From contig NZ_AKZI01000022.1 in the NCBI RefSeq assembly GCF_000293785.1, forward strand, positions 1 through 62,900: a DNA stretch of 62,900 nt, written 5' to 3'. The notes beneath the pieces are model-generated. The model had not been told where the DNA came from. It made no database searches and worked only from the letters and a program-made list of their open reading frames with translations. Source of the stretch: Rhodovulum sp. PH10 (GTDB lineage: Bacteria > Pseudomonadota > Alphaproteobacteria > Rhizobiales > Xanthobacteraceae). Positions 1 to 9,179 of this stretch are shown piece after piece. Both the position numbers and the translations under genes were made by a program. Numbering within the stretch: position 1 is the first letter of the stretch; each line of letters starts with the position of its first letter.

Positions 1-188
1 AGTACGTGCGAGATCGGCGACGAACCGGGCGGCCGAAAGCGGCCCGGCCTTTCAGGTTGCGGGGCGAACGCCGGCCGCGGCGTCGAAAAGCTCGCCGATA
101 TCCCCGATATCGGCATCGCTTTTCTCCTGGCCTCCGGCAGTTCGCGCCGCAACGCAGCCCTCGTCCGAGTGTCCAAACGGTCTCTCAG
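1..188. repeat. Interspersed repeat, left-truncated copy
   Basis: Bases 1-36 match 62865-62900 at 35 of 36 positions in the same orientation. Bases 163-188 match, as an inverted complement, the sequence at 62778-62803 at 23 of 26 positions. This fits a repeat with imperfect terminal inverted repeats whose two copies are each cut by the window edge. The end of this copy supplies the stop codon of the GGDEF-EAL gene. No transposase is visible, so it could be a MITE or a REP-like intergenic element. Confidence 0.6.
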
Positions 189-2557
189 CGGTCGGCCAGC
201 GCGCCCTGCCCGGCGGCGCCCGACGACTTGCGCGCCGGCTCGTCCTTTGCCGCTTCCTCGGCCTCGGCCGGCCCGGCGAGCGAGCCCGCCGGCTCGGACG
301 GCTCGCCGGTCGGCAGCGGCACCGCGACGCCACTGGCGGCGAACGCCACGAAGTCGGGCGCCGGCATCGGCCGGGCGAACAGGAAGCCCTGCAGCTCGTC
401 GCAGCCGGCGAGCCGCAGCAGGAGGCGCTGCTCCTCGGTCTCGACGCCTTCGGCGAGCACCGACAGGCCGAGCGCACGGCCGAGCGCGACGATCGCCTGG
501 AGAATCACGCCGCCGTTCGCCGAGCGCCCGAGCGGGGCGACGAACTCCTTGTCGATCTTCAGCTTGTCGATCGGCAGCCGGCGCAGATAGCTGAGGCTCG
601 AATAGCCCGAGCCGAAGTCGTCGAGCGCGATCTTCACGCCGAGCCCGCGCAGCTCCTTCAGGCGGTGCTTGGCCTCCTCCGGATTGTCGATCAGCACGCC
701 CTCGGTGATCTCCAGCACGACGCGGGCCGGATCGATGCCGCTCTCGTGCAAGGCGCCGGCGACCGTCCGCACCAGGCCGCGGTCGCGCACCTGGATCGGC
801 GACAGGTTGATCGCGATGTAGAGCGTCGGCCAGTCGCGCGCGTCGGCGAGCGCCCGGCGCAGCACGAAACCGCCGAGCTGGATCATCAGCCCGGTCTGCT
901 CGGCGACCGCGACGAACACGCTCGGCGGGATGTTGCCGCGGGTCGGATGCTTCCAGCGCACCAAAGCCTCGGCACCGACGATGCGCAGGCCGTCGCCGCC
1001 GACGATCGGCTGGTAGAACACCGACAGGCTGCCGTCGGCGAGCGCCTGGCGCAGCTCCTGCTCGATGAAGCGGCGCTCGTTGATCTCCTCCTCGAGCCCG
1101 TGATGAAAGGCGAGGATGCGGCCGCGCCCGCCCTTCTTGGCGGCGCGCACGGCGAGATCGGCGCGGCGGATCAGCTCGTGCGGGGTGGCGCCGTCGCGCG
1201 GCGCCAGCGCGAAGCCGATACTGGCGCTGACATGGATCACCTGATCGCCGATCCGGAACGGCTTGGAGAGCGCGTGCGCGCAGGCCCGCGCGGTGTCGAG
1301 CGCCGACTCGCCGGAGCGCACCGGCATCACCACGGCGAACTCGTCGCCGTCGATGCGGCCGATCGCGGCCTGCGACGACACCGCCGAGCGCAGCCGCTCG
1401 GCCGTCTCGGCGATCACCTTGTCGCCGACGTCGTGGCCGAGCACCTCGTTCACCTCCTTGAAGGAGTCGAGGTCGAGGCAGGCGAACACCACGCCGTCCG
1501 GCGCCCGGCGCTCGCCGATCGTCCGCCCGAGCAGCGCGATGATGCGGCGCCGGTTCGGCATGCCGGTGAGCGAATCCTCCTGCGCGATGCGGCGCAGCTC
1601 CACCTCGATCTGGCCGAGCCCGCCGGCGGCGCGGCGGATCTGGAGCAGCGACAGCGCGGCGAAGCCGAGAAAGGCGATGCCGCCGCCGATCGGCAGCAGC
1701 CACAGGAGATGGCGCGACAGGGCGCCGTCGGCCTCGTCCCAGCTGAACCAGCCGACGATCCGGCCGCGCCGGTCGGTCTGGGAATGCAGCGGGCCGCCGT
1801 CCTCGAACGGATCGATGCCGAACCGCAGGCCGGGAAGGCCGGAGGCGTCCGCCAGAGCGCCGACCATCGTCGCGTCGATCGGCGCGAGCGCGACCAGCAC
1901 CGGCGGATCGGTCGGCATGCCACCGGCCTGGTCCGGCATCGGCACCAGCGCGGCGAGCATCGGCTGACGATCGATCACCACGATGTCGTTCGTCACCGGC
2001 ATCGGCTCGGCCCGGTCGTCGCGCTCGCCGAAACTCCGGCTGCGCGCGGAGCGGAGCGGCGAGATCTCGCGCCGCAAGGCCGTCACCGCCGCGGTGATCG
2101 CGGCCGGCACCGCCTTCGCGTCGGACGGCCAGGACGCGGCGACGCGGCCGTCGCGGCCGATCAGGTAGGCCCGCTGGTGGCGATAGCGCGGCAGGCCGTT
2201 CGGCGCCAGGTGCTGCTCGAGGTCGTCGGCCGCGATGCCGCCGCGCGCGGCGATCACCTGCGCGCGATGAACGGTGGCGTCGGCCAGCACGGTCTGAAAC
2301 TCGGCGAGCGCGCGGGTGAGGCTGGCGTGGTGCCGTTCGGCCGCCGCCTGGCTGTCCCGCATCGTCAGCACGTAGACGAGCGCGCCGATGGTGGCGAGGC
2401 CGCAGGCGAGCGCTCCGGCCAGAGCGAGCAGCGAGCCCGAAATGGGGCGCGTGGCACGGGCGAATGCCCGCGGCGCCTCCGACCTCAACCGATCGTCGGC
2501 GACCGGCTCGTGGAGCGCCGCAACCCCGGATAGTCCGCCCTCGGCAGGAGGCTCCAT
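185..2557 (-). CDS. Membrane-bound GGDEF-EAL protein (cyclic-di-GMP synthesis/hydrolysis)
   Basis: The 790-residue protein has a transmembrane segment at about 40-66, a periplasmic sensor region (about 67-283), a second membrane segment (about 284-308), a GGDEF domain (about 320-480) and an EAL domain (about 500-745). The cyclase signature reads DGDEF at 403-407. A first-position change of this kind is tolerated in some active cyclases, so activity is uncertain. The phosphodiesterase signature EAL is intact at 530-532, and the DDFGSGYSS loop is present. The protein probably sets cyclic-di-GMP levels in response to an outside signal. The Ala/Pro/Glu-rich C-terminal tail runs into the repeat at the window's left edge. 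Confidence 0.95.
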   Translation of the reverse strand: MEPPAEGGLSGVAALHEPVADDRLRSEAPRAFARATRPISGSLLALAGALACGLATIGALVYVLTMRDSQAAAERHHASLTRALAEFQTVLADATVHRAQVIAARGGIAADDLEQHLAPNGLPRYRHQRAYLIGRDGRVAASWPSDAKAVPAAITAAVTALRREISPLRSARSRSFGERDDRAEPMPVTNDIVVIDRQPMLAALVPMPDQAGGMPTDPPVLVALAPIDATMVGALADASGLPGLRFGIDPFEDGGPLHSQTDRRGRIVGWFSWDEADGALSRHLLWLLPIGGGIAFLGFAALSLLQIRRAAGGLGQIEVELRRIAQEDSLTGMPNRRRIIALLGRTIGERRAPDGVVFACLDLDSFKEVNEVLGHDVGDKVIAETAERLRSAVSSQAAIGRIDGDEFAVVMPVRSGESALDTARACAHALSKPFRIGDQVIHVSASIGFALAPRDGATPHELIRRADLAVRAAKKGGRGRILAFHHGLEEEINERRFIEQELRQALADGSLSVFYQPIVGGDGLRIVGAEALVRWKHPTRGNIPPSVFVAVAEQTGLMIQLGGFVLRRALADARDWPTLYIAINLSPIQVRDRGLVRTVAGALHESGIDPARVVLEITEGVLIDNPEEAKHRLKELRGLGVKIALDDFGSGYSSLSYLRRLPIDKLKIDKEFVAPLGRSANGGVILQAIVALGRALGLSVLAEGVETEEQRLLLRLAGCDELQGFLFARPMPAPDFVAFAASGVAVPLPTGEPSEPAGSLAGPAEAEEAAKDEPARKSSGAAGQGALADR

Positions 2558-2708
2558 TTGGATACCTTCACGCTACGACACCGGCGGGACCCTACCAGAT
2601 CGTGGGTTAAGACTTGGTCAGCAAAAGCACATTTGGAATTTTTCGGCAGTCCGAAAAAGCCTTTTCGGCGGCTCGCGCGGCGCCGACGAAGGGCCGATCG
2701 AGGCCGGG

Positions 2709-4118
2709 TCAGCGCAACCCGAACCAGGCGGTGGCGATGCCGAGGAAGGAGAAGAAGCCGACCACGTCGGTGATGGTGGTGACGAACACGCCGGACGAGA
2801 CCGCCGGGTCGAGGCCGAATCGCTCGACCACCAACGGCACCAGAATGCCGCCGAGCGCCGCCGCCACCAGGTTGCAGATCATCGCGAGGCCGATCACCAC
2901 GCCGAGGTCCGGCATGTCGAACCACGCCGCCGCCAGCACGCCGGTCAGCACCGCGAAGGCGAGGCCGTTGACGAAGCCGACCAAGAGCTCGCGCAGCACG
3001 ATCCGCATCGCGTTGCCGTCGTGCAGCTGACGGGTGGCGAGCGCGCGCACGGCGACCGTCATGGTCTGGGTCGCGGCGTTGCCGCCCTGGCTGGCGACGA
3101 TCGGCGCCAGCACCGCGAGCGCCACCATCTTCTGGAGCTGGCCCTCGAACAGGCCGAGCACCGAGGAGGCGAGAAAGGCGGTGGCGAGATTGACCACCAG
3201 CCAGTTGAAGCGGCCGCGGGCGATCGTCCACACCGAGTCGGACAGCTCCTCGTCACCGCCGACGCCGCCCAGCGCCTTGATGTCCTGGTCGGCCTCCTGC
3301 TCGATCACGTCGACGATGTCGTCGACGGTGATCACGCCGACCAGCCGGTCCGAGTCGTCGACCACCGGCACGGCGATCAGGTTGTAGCGCTCGAACAGCC
3401 GCGCCACCTCCTCCTGGTCGTCGGTCGCCCGCACCCGGCGGCGCTCCGCCTCGGTCAGCTCGTCGACGTGGGTCGGGCGGCGGGTGCGCAGCAGCCGGTC
3501 GAGCGGCACCGCGCCGAGCAGCTTGTAGTCGGCGTCGACCACGTAGAGCTCGAAGAAGCGCTCCGGCAGCTCCTCGGTCTCGCGCAGATAGTCGATCGTG
3601 TGGCCGACCGTCCAGGACGGCGGCACCGCGATGTACTCGACCTGCATCCGCCGGCCGGCGGAATCTTCCGGATATTGCAGGCTGCGGGTGAGCGCGACCC
3701 GGTCGAGCGAGGGCAGCTGCTGGAGGATTTCCGCCTGGTCCTCGGGGGTGAGGTCCTCGAGGATGTAGACGGCGTCGTCGAGCTCGAGCTCGCGCACCCC
3801 CTCGGCGACCGTCTCCGGCGGCAGCTCGCCGAGAATTTCCTGGCGCACCGCGTCGTCGACCTCGACCAGCGCGGTGAAGTCGAAGTCGGGCCCCATCAGG
3901 GCGATCAGGCGCGGGCGCAGCTCGGCGTCGAGCGCGTGCAGGAGCGCGCCGGTGTCGGCCTCGTGCAGGTCGCCGACCAGCTCGCGCAGCGTCGCGGCGT
4001 CGTCCGCCTCGATCGCCGTGCGGACGAGATCGACGAACTCGTCGCGGATCGCGCCGTCCTCGTCGCGCAGCCGAGGTGCGTCGCGCGCTGCCGTCGTCGT
4101 TTCCGGATCGTCCAGCAT
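2709..4118 (-). CDS. mgtE: Magnesium transporter MgtE
   Basis: The ATG at 4118 gives 469 residues beginning MLDDPET. The frame stays open further upstream, but that stretch is an Arg-rich, low-complexity sequence not typical of the family. In order there are the helical MgtE N domain, a CBS pair (about 145-265, with SDRLVGVITVDDIVDVIE) and a C-terminal membrane domain of about five helices containing the family segment APIVASQGGNAATQT. MgtE is a Mg2+ channel gated by cytosolic Mg2+ through the N and CBS domains. The gene stands alone, divergent from the deacetylase gene. The 279 bp between them presumably hold both promoters. Confidence 0.95.
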   Translation of the reverse strand: MLDDPETTTAARDAPRLRDEDGAIRDEFVDLVRTAIEADDAATLRELVGDLHEADTGALLHALDAELRPRLIALMGPDFDFTALVEVDDAVRQEILGELPPETVAEGVRELELDDAVYILEDLTPEDQAEILQQLPSLDRVALTRSLQYPEDSAGRRMQVEYIAVPPSWTVGHTIDYLRETEELPERFFELYVVDADYKLLGAVPLDRLLRTRRPTHVDELTEAERRRVRATDDQEEVARLFERYNLIAVPVVDDSDRLVGVITVDDIVDVIEQEADQDIKALGGVGGDEELSDSVWTIARGRFNWLVVNLATAFLASSVLGLFEGQLQKMVALAVLAPIVASQGGNAATQTMTVAVRALATRQLHDGNAMRIVLRELLVGFVNGLAFAVLTGVLAAAWFDMPDLGVVIGLAMICNLVAAALGGILVPLVVERFGLDPAVSSGVFVTTITDVVGFFSFLGIATAWFGLR

Positions 4119-4397
4119 GGCGGTCCTCGCCGTGGTCCGTGCATTGGCGCCGCGCGCTCGGGTGGTCCGGCTTTTACGCGGGGGGAACCGGGGTGGCAAT
4201 CGCACCCGATCGTCTTCGTAGGCAGGGCATCGCGACACCGTGACGGTATCATGAAGCCATTTCGATGTCGGGTGATGCACGGACGGCACGCCGCCACGAT
4301 TTCACCGTTCGTACACTCTATTTTTCCGAATGGGGCATTACCAAACCCACAGGTTCGTGGGAGAGATCGTCTCGTCCGCGTGGTCGAGGGGGGAGCC

Positions 4398-6074
4398 TTG
4401 TTCGATCTGCGCAAGTGCGGCGCCGTCGCGCCGTCGTTTCGTCGTTCGCCGTCCGTTTTCGCCGTTCCGTCCGGCCGCGCCGCGCCGGCCGGGCGCGTTC
4501 GCCTGCCCGCAGGCGGGCCGCGCAGACGCGGGCTGCGGGCCGCCCTTCTCGCGGCCGTGGCCGCGCTGCCGCTCGCCGCGGCTCTCGCCGCCGCGCCGGC
4601 GCAGGCCGACACGGCGTGTCCCGGCAATCCGGACGCGCTCGGCACCAGCCGCGTGTTGGTGGTCGATCCCACCGAGCATCCGCTGGTCGGCATGATGCAG
4701 TATCGCGAGTCGCTGCCGCTCGCCGATCACGAGGTGGTGCTGACCTTCGACGACGGGCCGATCCCGCCGCACTCGACCCGCGTGCTCGACATCCTCGCCC
4801 ACGACTGCGTCAAGGCGACCTACTTCCTGGTCGGCAAGATGGCGCACTCGTTCCCGAGCATCGTCCGCCGCATCCATGCCGAGGGGCACACCATCGGCAC
4901 CCACAGCCTCGGCCACCCGCTGAGCTTCCACAAGATGCCGATCGCCAATGTCGAGCGGGAGGTCGACGGCGGCATCGCCGAGGCCGGCGCCGCGCTCGGC
5001 GATCCGTCGGAGGTGGCGCCGTTCTTCCGCATTCCGGGGCTGCTGCGGCGCGCCGAGGTGGAGCGTGCGCTCGCCGAGCGCCGGCTGATGACCTGGAGCG
5101 CCGACTTTCCGGCCGACGACTGGAAGCACATCTCGCCCGAGGAGGTCGCCAAGCGGGCGCTCGAGCGGATCGAGGCGCGCGGCCGCGGCGTGCTGCTGCT
5201 GCACGACATCCAGCCGGCGACCGTCAAGGCGCTGCCGACCATCCTCCACGAGCTGAAGGTGCGTGGCTACAAGATCGTCCACGTGGTGCCGGCGGGACCG
5301 GGCGCGCCGCGGACCGCGACGCTGCCGGAGGACTGGATCGCCCGCCGCTCGCTGCGGGTCGCCGGAGGCCGCCACTGGCCGACGCCGCGCTACACCAACG
5401 CGATGCTGCTCGCCGACCCGATTCTGCCGAGCTACGACCCGGCCGACATCGGCGTGATCGACGCCCGCGACCTGCGGATCGCCCTGCCGCCGGCGGCAGA
5501 GGCGCGGCTCGCCTATGGCGCGCCCCCCCTGCCCGATCCGGTGTGGCCGCACGAGGCGATCGCGAGCGACGCCCCGGCCGAGGCCGAGTCGGTGGCGCTG
5601 CCGATCCCGAGCCTGCGCAGCTTCGGCTATCGCCACGATTTCTCGCCGCTCGCGCCGAGCCTCGCGCCGAAATCGACGGCCCGGCCCGCCGGGCCTGCGG
5701 GACACGACCCGGCGAAGAAGCGGCCGCGCCATGCCGTCGCCCCCGTGAAACCGGCGACCACCGGCACGGCGAGCGAGGCTTCGGACGCCGACGCCCACGG
5801 CCGGACCACGGACACGCCGCACGCCGCCAGGCCGAAGACCGCGGCGAAGCCGCGGCCGGCGGCGCCCCCCACATCGGCCCACACATCGACCCCCACATCG
5901 GCCGACGCCTCGGATGCGCCGATGGCGATCGTCCCCGCCGCAACGACCGCGCCGACGCCGCAGCAACAAAAGGCCGCCGACGACACCGGCAGCGTGTCCG
6001 GCACCCGCTCCGGCGGACTGCTCGGCCACTGGCCGTTCTCCGGCGCGAGCCTGCCCCGCCTGCCGCTGCCCTGA
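4398..6074 (+). CDS. Exported polysaccharide deacetylase (NodB / carbohydrate esterase 4)
   Basis: The frame is open far upstream, but the best start is TTG at 4398, preceded by the strong ribosome binding site GAGGGGGGAG. This gives 558 residues with an Arg-rich n-region and a hydrophobic signal core ending APAQA. The catalytic domain has the NodB motifs TFDDGP (Asp pair), HSLGH (metal-binding His), a short RIPG form of the arginine motif, DFPADDW and LLLHDI. It should remove acetyl groups from a cell-surface or secreted polysaccharide. After the domain comes about 150 residues rich in Pro, Ala and Thr, a likely wall- or periplasm-spanning linker. A terminator follows the stop. Confidence 0.9.
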   Translation: MFDLRKCGAVAPSFRRSPSVFAVPSGRAAPAGRVRLPAGGPRRRGLRAALLAAVAALPLAAALAAAPAQADTACPGNPDALGTSRVLVVDPTEHPLVGMMQYRESLPLADHEVVLTFDDGPIPPHSTRVLDILAHDCVKATYFLVGKMAHSFPSIVRRIHAEGHTIGTHSLGHPLSFHKMPIANVEREVDGGIAEAGAALGDPSEVAPFFRIPGLLRRAEVERALAERRLMTWSADFPADDWKHISPEEVAKRALERIEARGRGVLLLHDIQPATVKALPTILHELKVRGYKIVHVVPAGPGAPRTATLPEDWIARRSLRVAGGRHWPTPRYTNAMLLADPILPSYDPADIGVIDARDLRIALPPAAEARLAYGAPPLPDPVWPHEAIASDAPAEAESVALPIPSLRSFGYRHDFSPLAPSLAPKSTARPAGPAGHDPAKKRPRHAVAPVKPATTGTASEASDADAHGRTTDTPHAARPKTAAKPRPAAPPTSAHTSTPTSADASDAPMAIVPAATTAPTPQQQKAADDTGSVSGTRSGGLLGHWPFSGASLPRLPLP

Positions 6075-6102
6075 CGGCGGCGGCTTTCTCGAGGATTGCG
6101 AG

Positions 6103-6133
6103 GCGTCGGCCGGCAGCGGCCGGCGCCTTTTTT
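6103..6133 (+). terminator. Rho-independent terminator after the deacetylase gene
   Basis: A 10-bp stem (GCGTCGGCCG / CGGCCGGCGC, one mismatch) with a 4-base loop is followed by CTTTTTT. It lies 29 bp past the deacetylase stop and before the convergent MFS gene. Confidence 0.8.
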
Positions 6134-6169
6134 CTCGTTCGACGGGCCCGTCCTACCGGAGGGCAAAAA

Positions 6170-7402
6170 TCACGAATCGCCGCCGCCGGCCTCCTGCAGC
6201 TTGAAGATCGGCTGCGTTCCGTGGCCGATCGGCGGCAGCGGCGCGAAGGTCCCGCGCTCGGGATCCGGCACCGGCTCGACCGTGAAGATCCGGCTCGCGG
6301 CGAACACGGCCAAGGCGACGTGAATGGCGGCGGTGAAGGCGAACAGCATCGCGATCTCGGTCTGCGCGATCAAAAATCCCGCAAGGATCGGTCCGACGAT
6401 CGCGCCGATGCCGAACGCCATCAGGAGGCGGCTGCTGACCTTGACGAACGTGTTGGGGTCGGCGCGGTCGTTCACGTGGGCGGCGCAGACCGGGTAGAGC
6501 GACAGGGCGAAGGCGCCGAACACGACGCCGATCCCGGCGAGCCCGACCGCCGAGGTGCCGGGCTGCAGCACGAACAGGACGGCGGAGCCGCCCGACACCA
6601 GGCACAGCGCCAACACGATCCAGCGCCGGTCCAGGCGATCGGACAGCCGGCCGATCGGCCATTGGCTGATCGCCCCGCCGATCACCGTCGCGGCCATGAA
6701 CAGGCTGACGTCGAAGCTCGATTCGCCCTGTGCCTGGGCATAGAGCGGGGCGAACGTCCAGAACGCGCCGTTGGCGAGGCCGGCGGCGAGGCACCCGACC
6801 ACCCCGACCGGGGCGGTGCGTAAAAGCTCCGCCGCGCTGATGCGGGCCGGCTCGGGAAGGGTGGGAACCGCGCCGGTCGTCAGCGTGACGGGGACGAGCG
6901 CGATCGAGATGCCGATCGAGGCCAGCATGAAGTGGAAGAAATCGTTGTCCGACGGAAGCGAGAACAGCAGCGTCCCGCCGACCACGCCGAGCCAGGTCGC
7001 CGCGGTGTACAGTCCGAAGACGCGGCCGCGGGTGTCGACCGTCGCCTGATCGTTGAGCCAGCTCTCGACCACCATGAACAGCCCGGCGAAGCAGAAGCCG
7101 ATGACGGCGCGCAGCACCAGCCAGGCGACGGGAACGACGTCGACGGTGTGGAGCAGCACCGCGGTAGCGGCGACGGCAGCGAAGGCGGAGAAGGAACGGA
7201 TGTGGCCGAACCGGCCGACCATGCTCGGCAGCGCGAGGCAGCCGGCGACGAAGCCGAGATAATAGGACGCACCGAACGATCCGATGGTGAGGATCGAGAA
7301 CCCGGCCGCCTCTCCGCGAATCGGGGTCAGGACGTTGAGCAGCCCGCTTCCGAGGTTGAGAAGAACGAGCGCGGCGAGCAGGCAGGCGAGAGAAACGGCC
7401 AA
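6170..7402 (-). CDS. MFS transporter (YcaD-like)
   Basis: A hydrophobic protein of about 410 residues with twelve predicted helices in two halves. The frame runs open to 7741, but that extension is Arg-rich and unlike a transporter. TTG at 7402, preceded by GGGA, begins directly before the first helix (AVSLACLLAALVLLNLGSGL) and gives a usual family length. The conserved loop GRLSDRLDRRW between the halves and the GSFGASYYLGFVAGCL helix fit the YcaD-like MFS group, whose substrates are mostly unknown. The exact start is uncertain. Confidence 0.85.
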   Translation of the reverse strand: MAVSLACLLAALVLLNLGSGLLNVLTPIRGEAAGFSILTIGSFGASYYLGFVAGCLALPSMVGRFGHIRSFSAFAAVAATAVLLHTVDVVPVAWLVLRAVIGFCFAGLFMVVESWLNDQATVDTRGRVFGLYTAATWLGVVGGTLLFSLPSDNDFFHFMLASIGISIALVPVTLTTGAVPTLPEPARISAAELLRTAPVGVVGCLAAGLANGAFWTFAPLYAQAQGESSFDVSLFMAATVIGGAISQWPIGRLSDRLDRRWIVLALCLVSGGSAVLFVLQPGTSAVGLAGIGVVFGAFALSLYPVCAAHVNDRADPNTFVKVSSRLLMAFGIGAIVGPILAGFLIAQTEIAMLFAFTAAIHVALAVFAASRIFTVEPVPDPERGTFAPLPPIGHGTQPIFKLQEAGGGDS

Positions 7403-7704
7403 AGGTCCCGAGCCATGTGCGAGTGAAGGGGACGCCCGTCGTGGGCGCGAAGTGGGGCGCCAAGTGGACGCTCGACGTGAACGCGCGAGATGGACGCGCC
7501 GGGGCCGTTGCCAGATCCCGGCCACCGAGGACGACGCCCGCCCGAGCGCCGCGTGAGCATCGCAGTCGGCCCGACGACGTCTGAGCACCCGACGTCTACA
7601 CCAGCCACGGACGACCCGGCAACGCGGCTCCCGAACACCACCGAAACGACCGGCTACAGTGGATCCGCCGGTCGATCCGGGCCGGCGACGCCGGGACGGA
7701 CCTC

Positions 7705-7733
7705 TTGTCTCGAGCGTATCGAGTGTGTATTTT
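7705..7733 (+). promoter_or_regulatory. Predicted hicAB promoter with internal dyad
   Basis: TTGTCT (7705-7710) and TATTTT (7728-7733) are 17 bp apart, 26 bp before the hicA ATG. The inverted repeat CTCGA-N5-TCGAG at 7709-7723 overlaps the -35 box and spacer, a plausible site for HicB autorepression. I see no gene in the rest of the 7403-7758 gap. Confidence 0.5.
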
Positions 7734-7758
7734 TTCGCCATCGAACAGGCGAAGTAAG

Positions 7759-7968
7759 ATGTCGAAAACCAACCATCCCAACGAAACCCGCGCGGTGGTG
7801 CGGGCCTTGGAGCGAGATGGTTGGTCGATCGTTCGGAAAGGACCGGGTGATCATGTCCAGTTCAAGCACCCGACCAAGCCGGGACGGGTGACGGTCGACA
7901 CCGGCCGCCGCGAAATAGCGACGGGCACGTTGCGCTCGATTTACAGACAGGCCGGGTGGGAGTGGTGA
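7759..7968 (+). CDS. hicA: HicA-type toxin (mRNA interferase)
   Basis: A 69-residue protein with the HicA fold signature. It has an N-terminal helix (AVVRALERDGW), then strands with GPGDHVQFKHP containing the catalytic His, then VTVDTGRREIATGTLRSIYRQAG. HicA toxins are double-stranded-RNA-binding-like mRNA interferases. The ATG at 7759 is preferred over an in-frame upstream start that would overlap the promoter. The antitoxin gene starts one base after the stop. The pair sits outside the prophage, 130 bp from attL. Confidence 0.92.
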   Translation: MSKTNHPNETRAVVRALERDGWSIVRKGPGDHVQFKHPTKPGRVTVDTGRREIATGTLRSIYRQAGWEW

Positions 7969-7969
7969 G

Positions 7970-8458
7970 ATGCAGGTGATCGCGCTCGTTCACGAGGAGA
8001 ACGGGAATTACGGGGTGTCCTTCCCCGACTTCCCGGGGTGCACCACGGGTGCGGACAATCTCGCGGACGCCATCCGGAAGGGCGCAGAAGCGCTCGCCTT
8101 CCACGTCGAAGGGCTGGTCGACGATGGTCCGTTGCCGCGAGTGCGCGATTACGAGGAACTCGTCGCCGACCCGGAACTGCGCGACTGGTTCGAGGGCGCC
8201 ATCGTCGCGCTCGTCCCCTATAGTCCGCCGGCGCAGTCGGTTCGCGTCAACATTTCGATGGACGATTCGTTACTCGCCAAGATCGACGACGCGGTGAAGG
8301 CGAGCGGCGACACCCGATCGGGATGGCTCGCCACAGCCGCACGGGAACGCCTGGAACGGTCCGAGAGGTCCGGGCGAACGCTCGCCGGACGACAGCCCGT
8401 AGCGAAGTCCAACAAGGCCAAGGCGACGGCACTTCGTATGTCAGCCAGAACGAAATGA
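7970..8458 (+). CDS. hicB: HicB-type antitoxin
   Basis: A 162-residue protein with an N-terminal partial RNase H-like HicB domain (VSFPDFPGCTTGADNLADAIRKGAEAL) and a C-terminal DNA-binding segment (VRVNISMDDSLLAKIDDAV...RSGWLATAARERL) resembling a ribbon-helix-helix fold. It should bind and neutralise HicA and repress the operon. The last 30 residues are basic, low-complexity extension. It is co-transcribed with hicA. Confidence 0.92.
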   Translation: MQVIALVHEENGNYGVSFPDFPGCTTGADNLADAIRKGAEALAFHVEGLVDDGPLPRVRDYEELVADPELRDWFEGAIVALVPYSPPAQSVRVNISMDDSLLAKIDDAVKASGDTRSGWLATAARERLERSERSGRTLAGRQPVAKSNKAKATALRMSARTK

Positions 8459-8587
8459 GGAGCCGGCCACGCCAGCAAACCGACGATACGCTTCGGTACC
8501 GCACCGCCTCGTCGCGTGACCTACTCGCATCACCGACAAGGCCACCAAATAGCGGCTGAGAGACATCGAATCTGCGGGATCAGATCG

Positions 8588-8604
8588 ATTGGTGCGGTCG
8601 AGAG
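8588..8604. other. attL core
   Basis: ATTGGTGCGGTCGAGAG, identical to the tRNA-Leu 3' end at 52072-52088. Thirteen bases further in, the phage side has an inverted repeat CATTGA-TTTG-TCAATG (8617-8632), a possible integrase arm or accessory site. Confidence 0.85.
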
Positions 8605-9179
8605 ATGCGCCACTATCATTGATTTGTCAATGACTTGTCCGGAAGGTGCGGGCGCCGAGGATCCTTTGAGCCATCTTGGTGTTTTTCGATGCCGCCCGCA
8701 CCCCTTTAACGCTTCAGCAGATGTCGAGGACACGCCTGGGGCAGACCTCCGCTTGGGCTGATCCCGCAACAGGGTCACATGGCAGCAGCTGGCGCGGCAG
8801 CCAGTGGGGAGCGCGCAGTCGTTCGAGGCGTCGCTGTTCCTGCAGGCGGTCGTCGATGTTCCGGCGTCCGAGGCCCCCGTCGGGGACGGGCGCTCGTCCG
8901 GAGAAGAACGCACGGCCGGCATGAAGCGGGATCGAAAAAAGAGTCATGGCGCTATTGCTGTCCGGGCGCGCATACGATCAGAGACAGCCGGGCAGCTCTC
9001 GACCGAGAGGCTGGCGTTTCCAGTAGCTGTCATCCGAACTTCACAGAGCCAAAAGCGCCAGACGAGTACCCGGCTATGTGCCCTCTCCGGGTCTGCCGTG
9101 CTATCAAGTTTAGCTTGGTCCGGGCCCGGATTTACGCTGCCGCCCTCGATGTTGCGCGCCTAAATTCGTGCCGTTCGCA
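8605..9179. other. Prophage left end without a recognisable gene
   Basis: The short open frames here lack family motifs and good start sites. The only clear structure is an inverted repeat, GGTGCGGGC (8645-8653) and GCCCGCACC (8694-8702), separated by 40 bp. It could be the arm-binding region for the integrase or the trace of a lost element. Confidence 0.4.

Noticed and set aside
2388-4397. Upstream part of the frame that contains the deacetylase
   Set aside because: It is antisense to mgtE and low complexity, and a strong ribosome site marks the true start at TTG 4398.
7759-8458. HicAB as part of the prophage cargo
   Set aside because: It lies left of the attL core, so it belongs to the chromosome unless an older, larger element is involved.
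8530-8922. Open frames across attL
   Set aside because: They cross the recombination site, and codon use and sequence look random.
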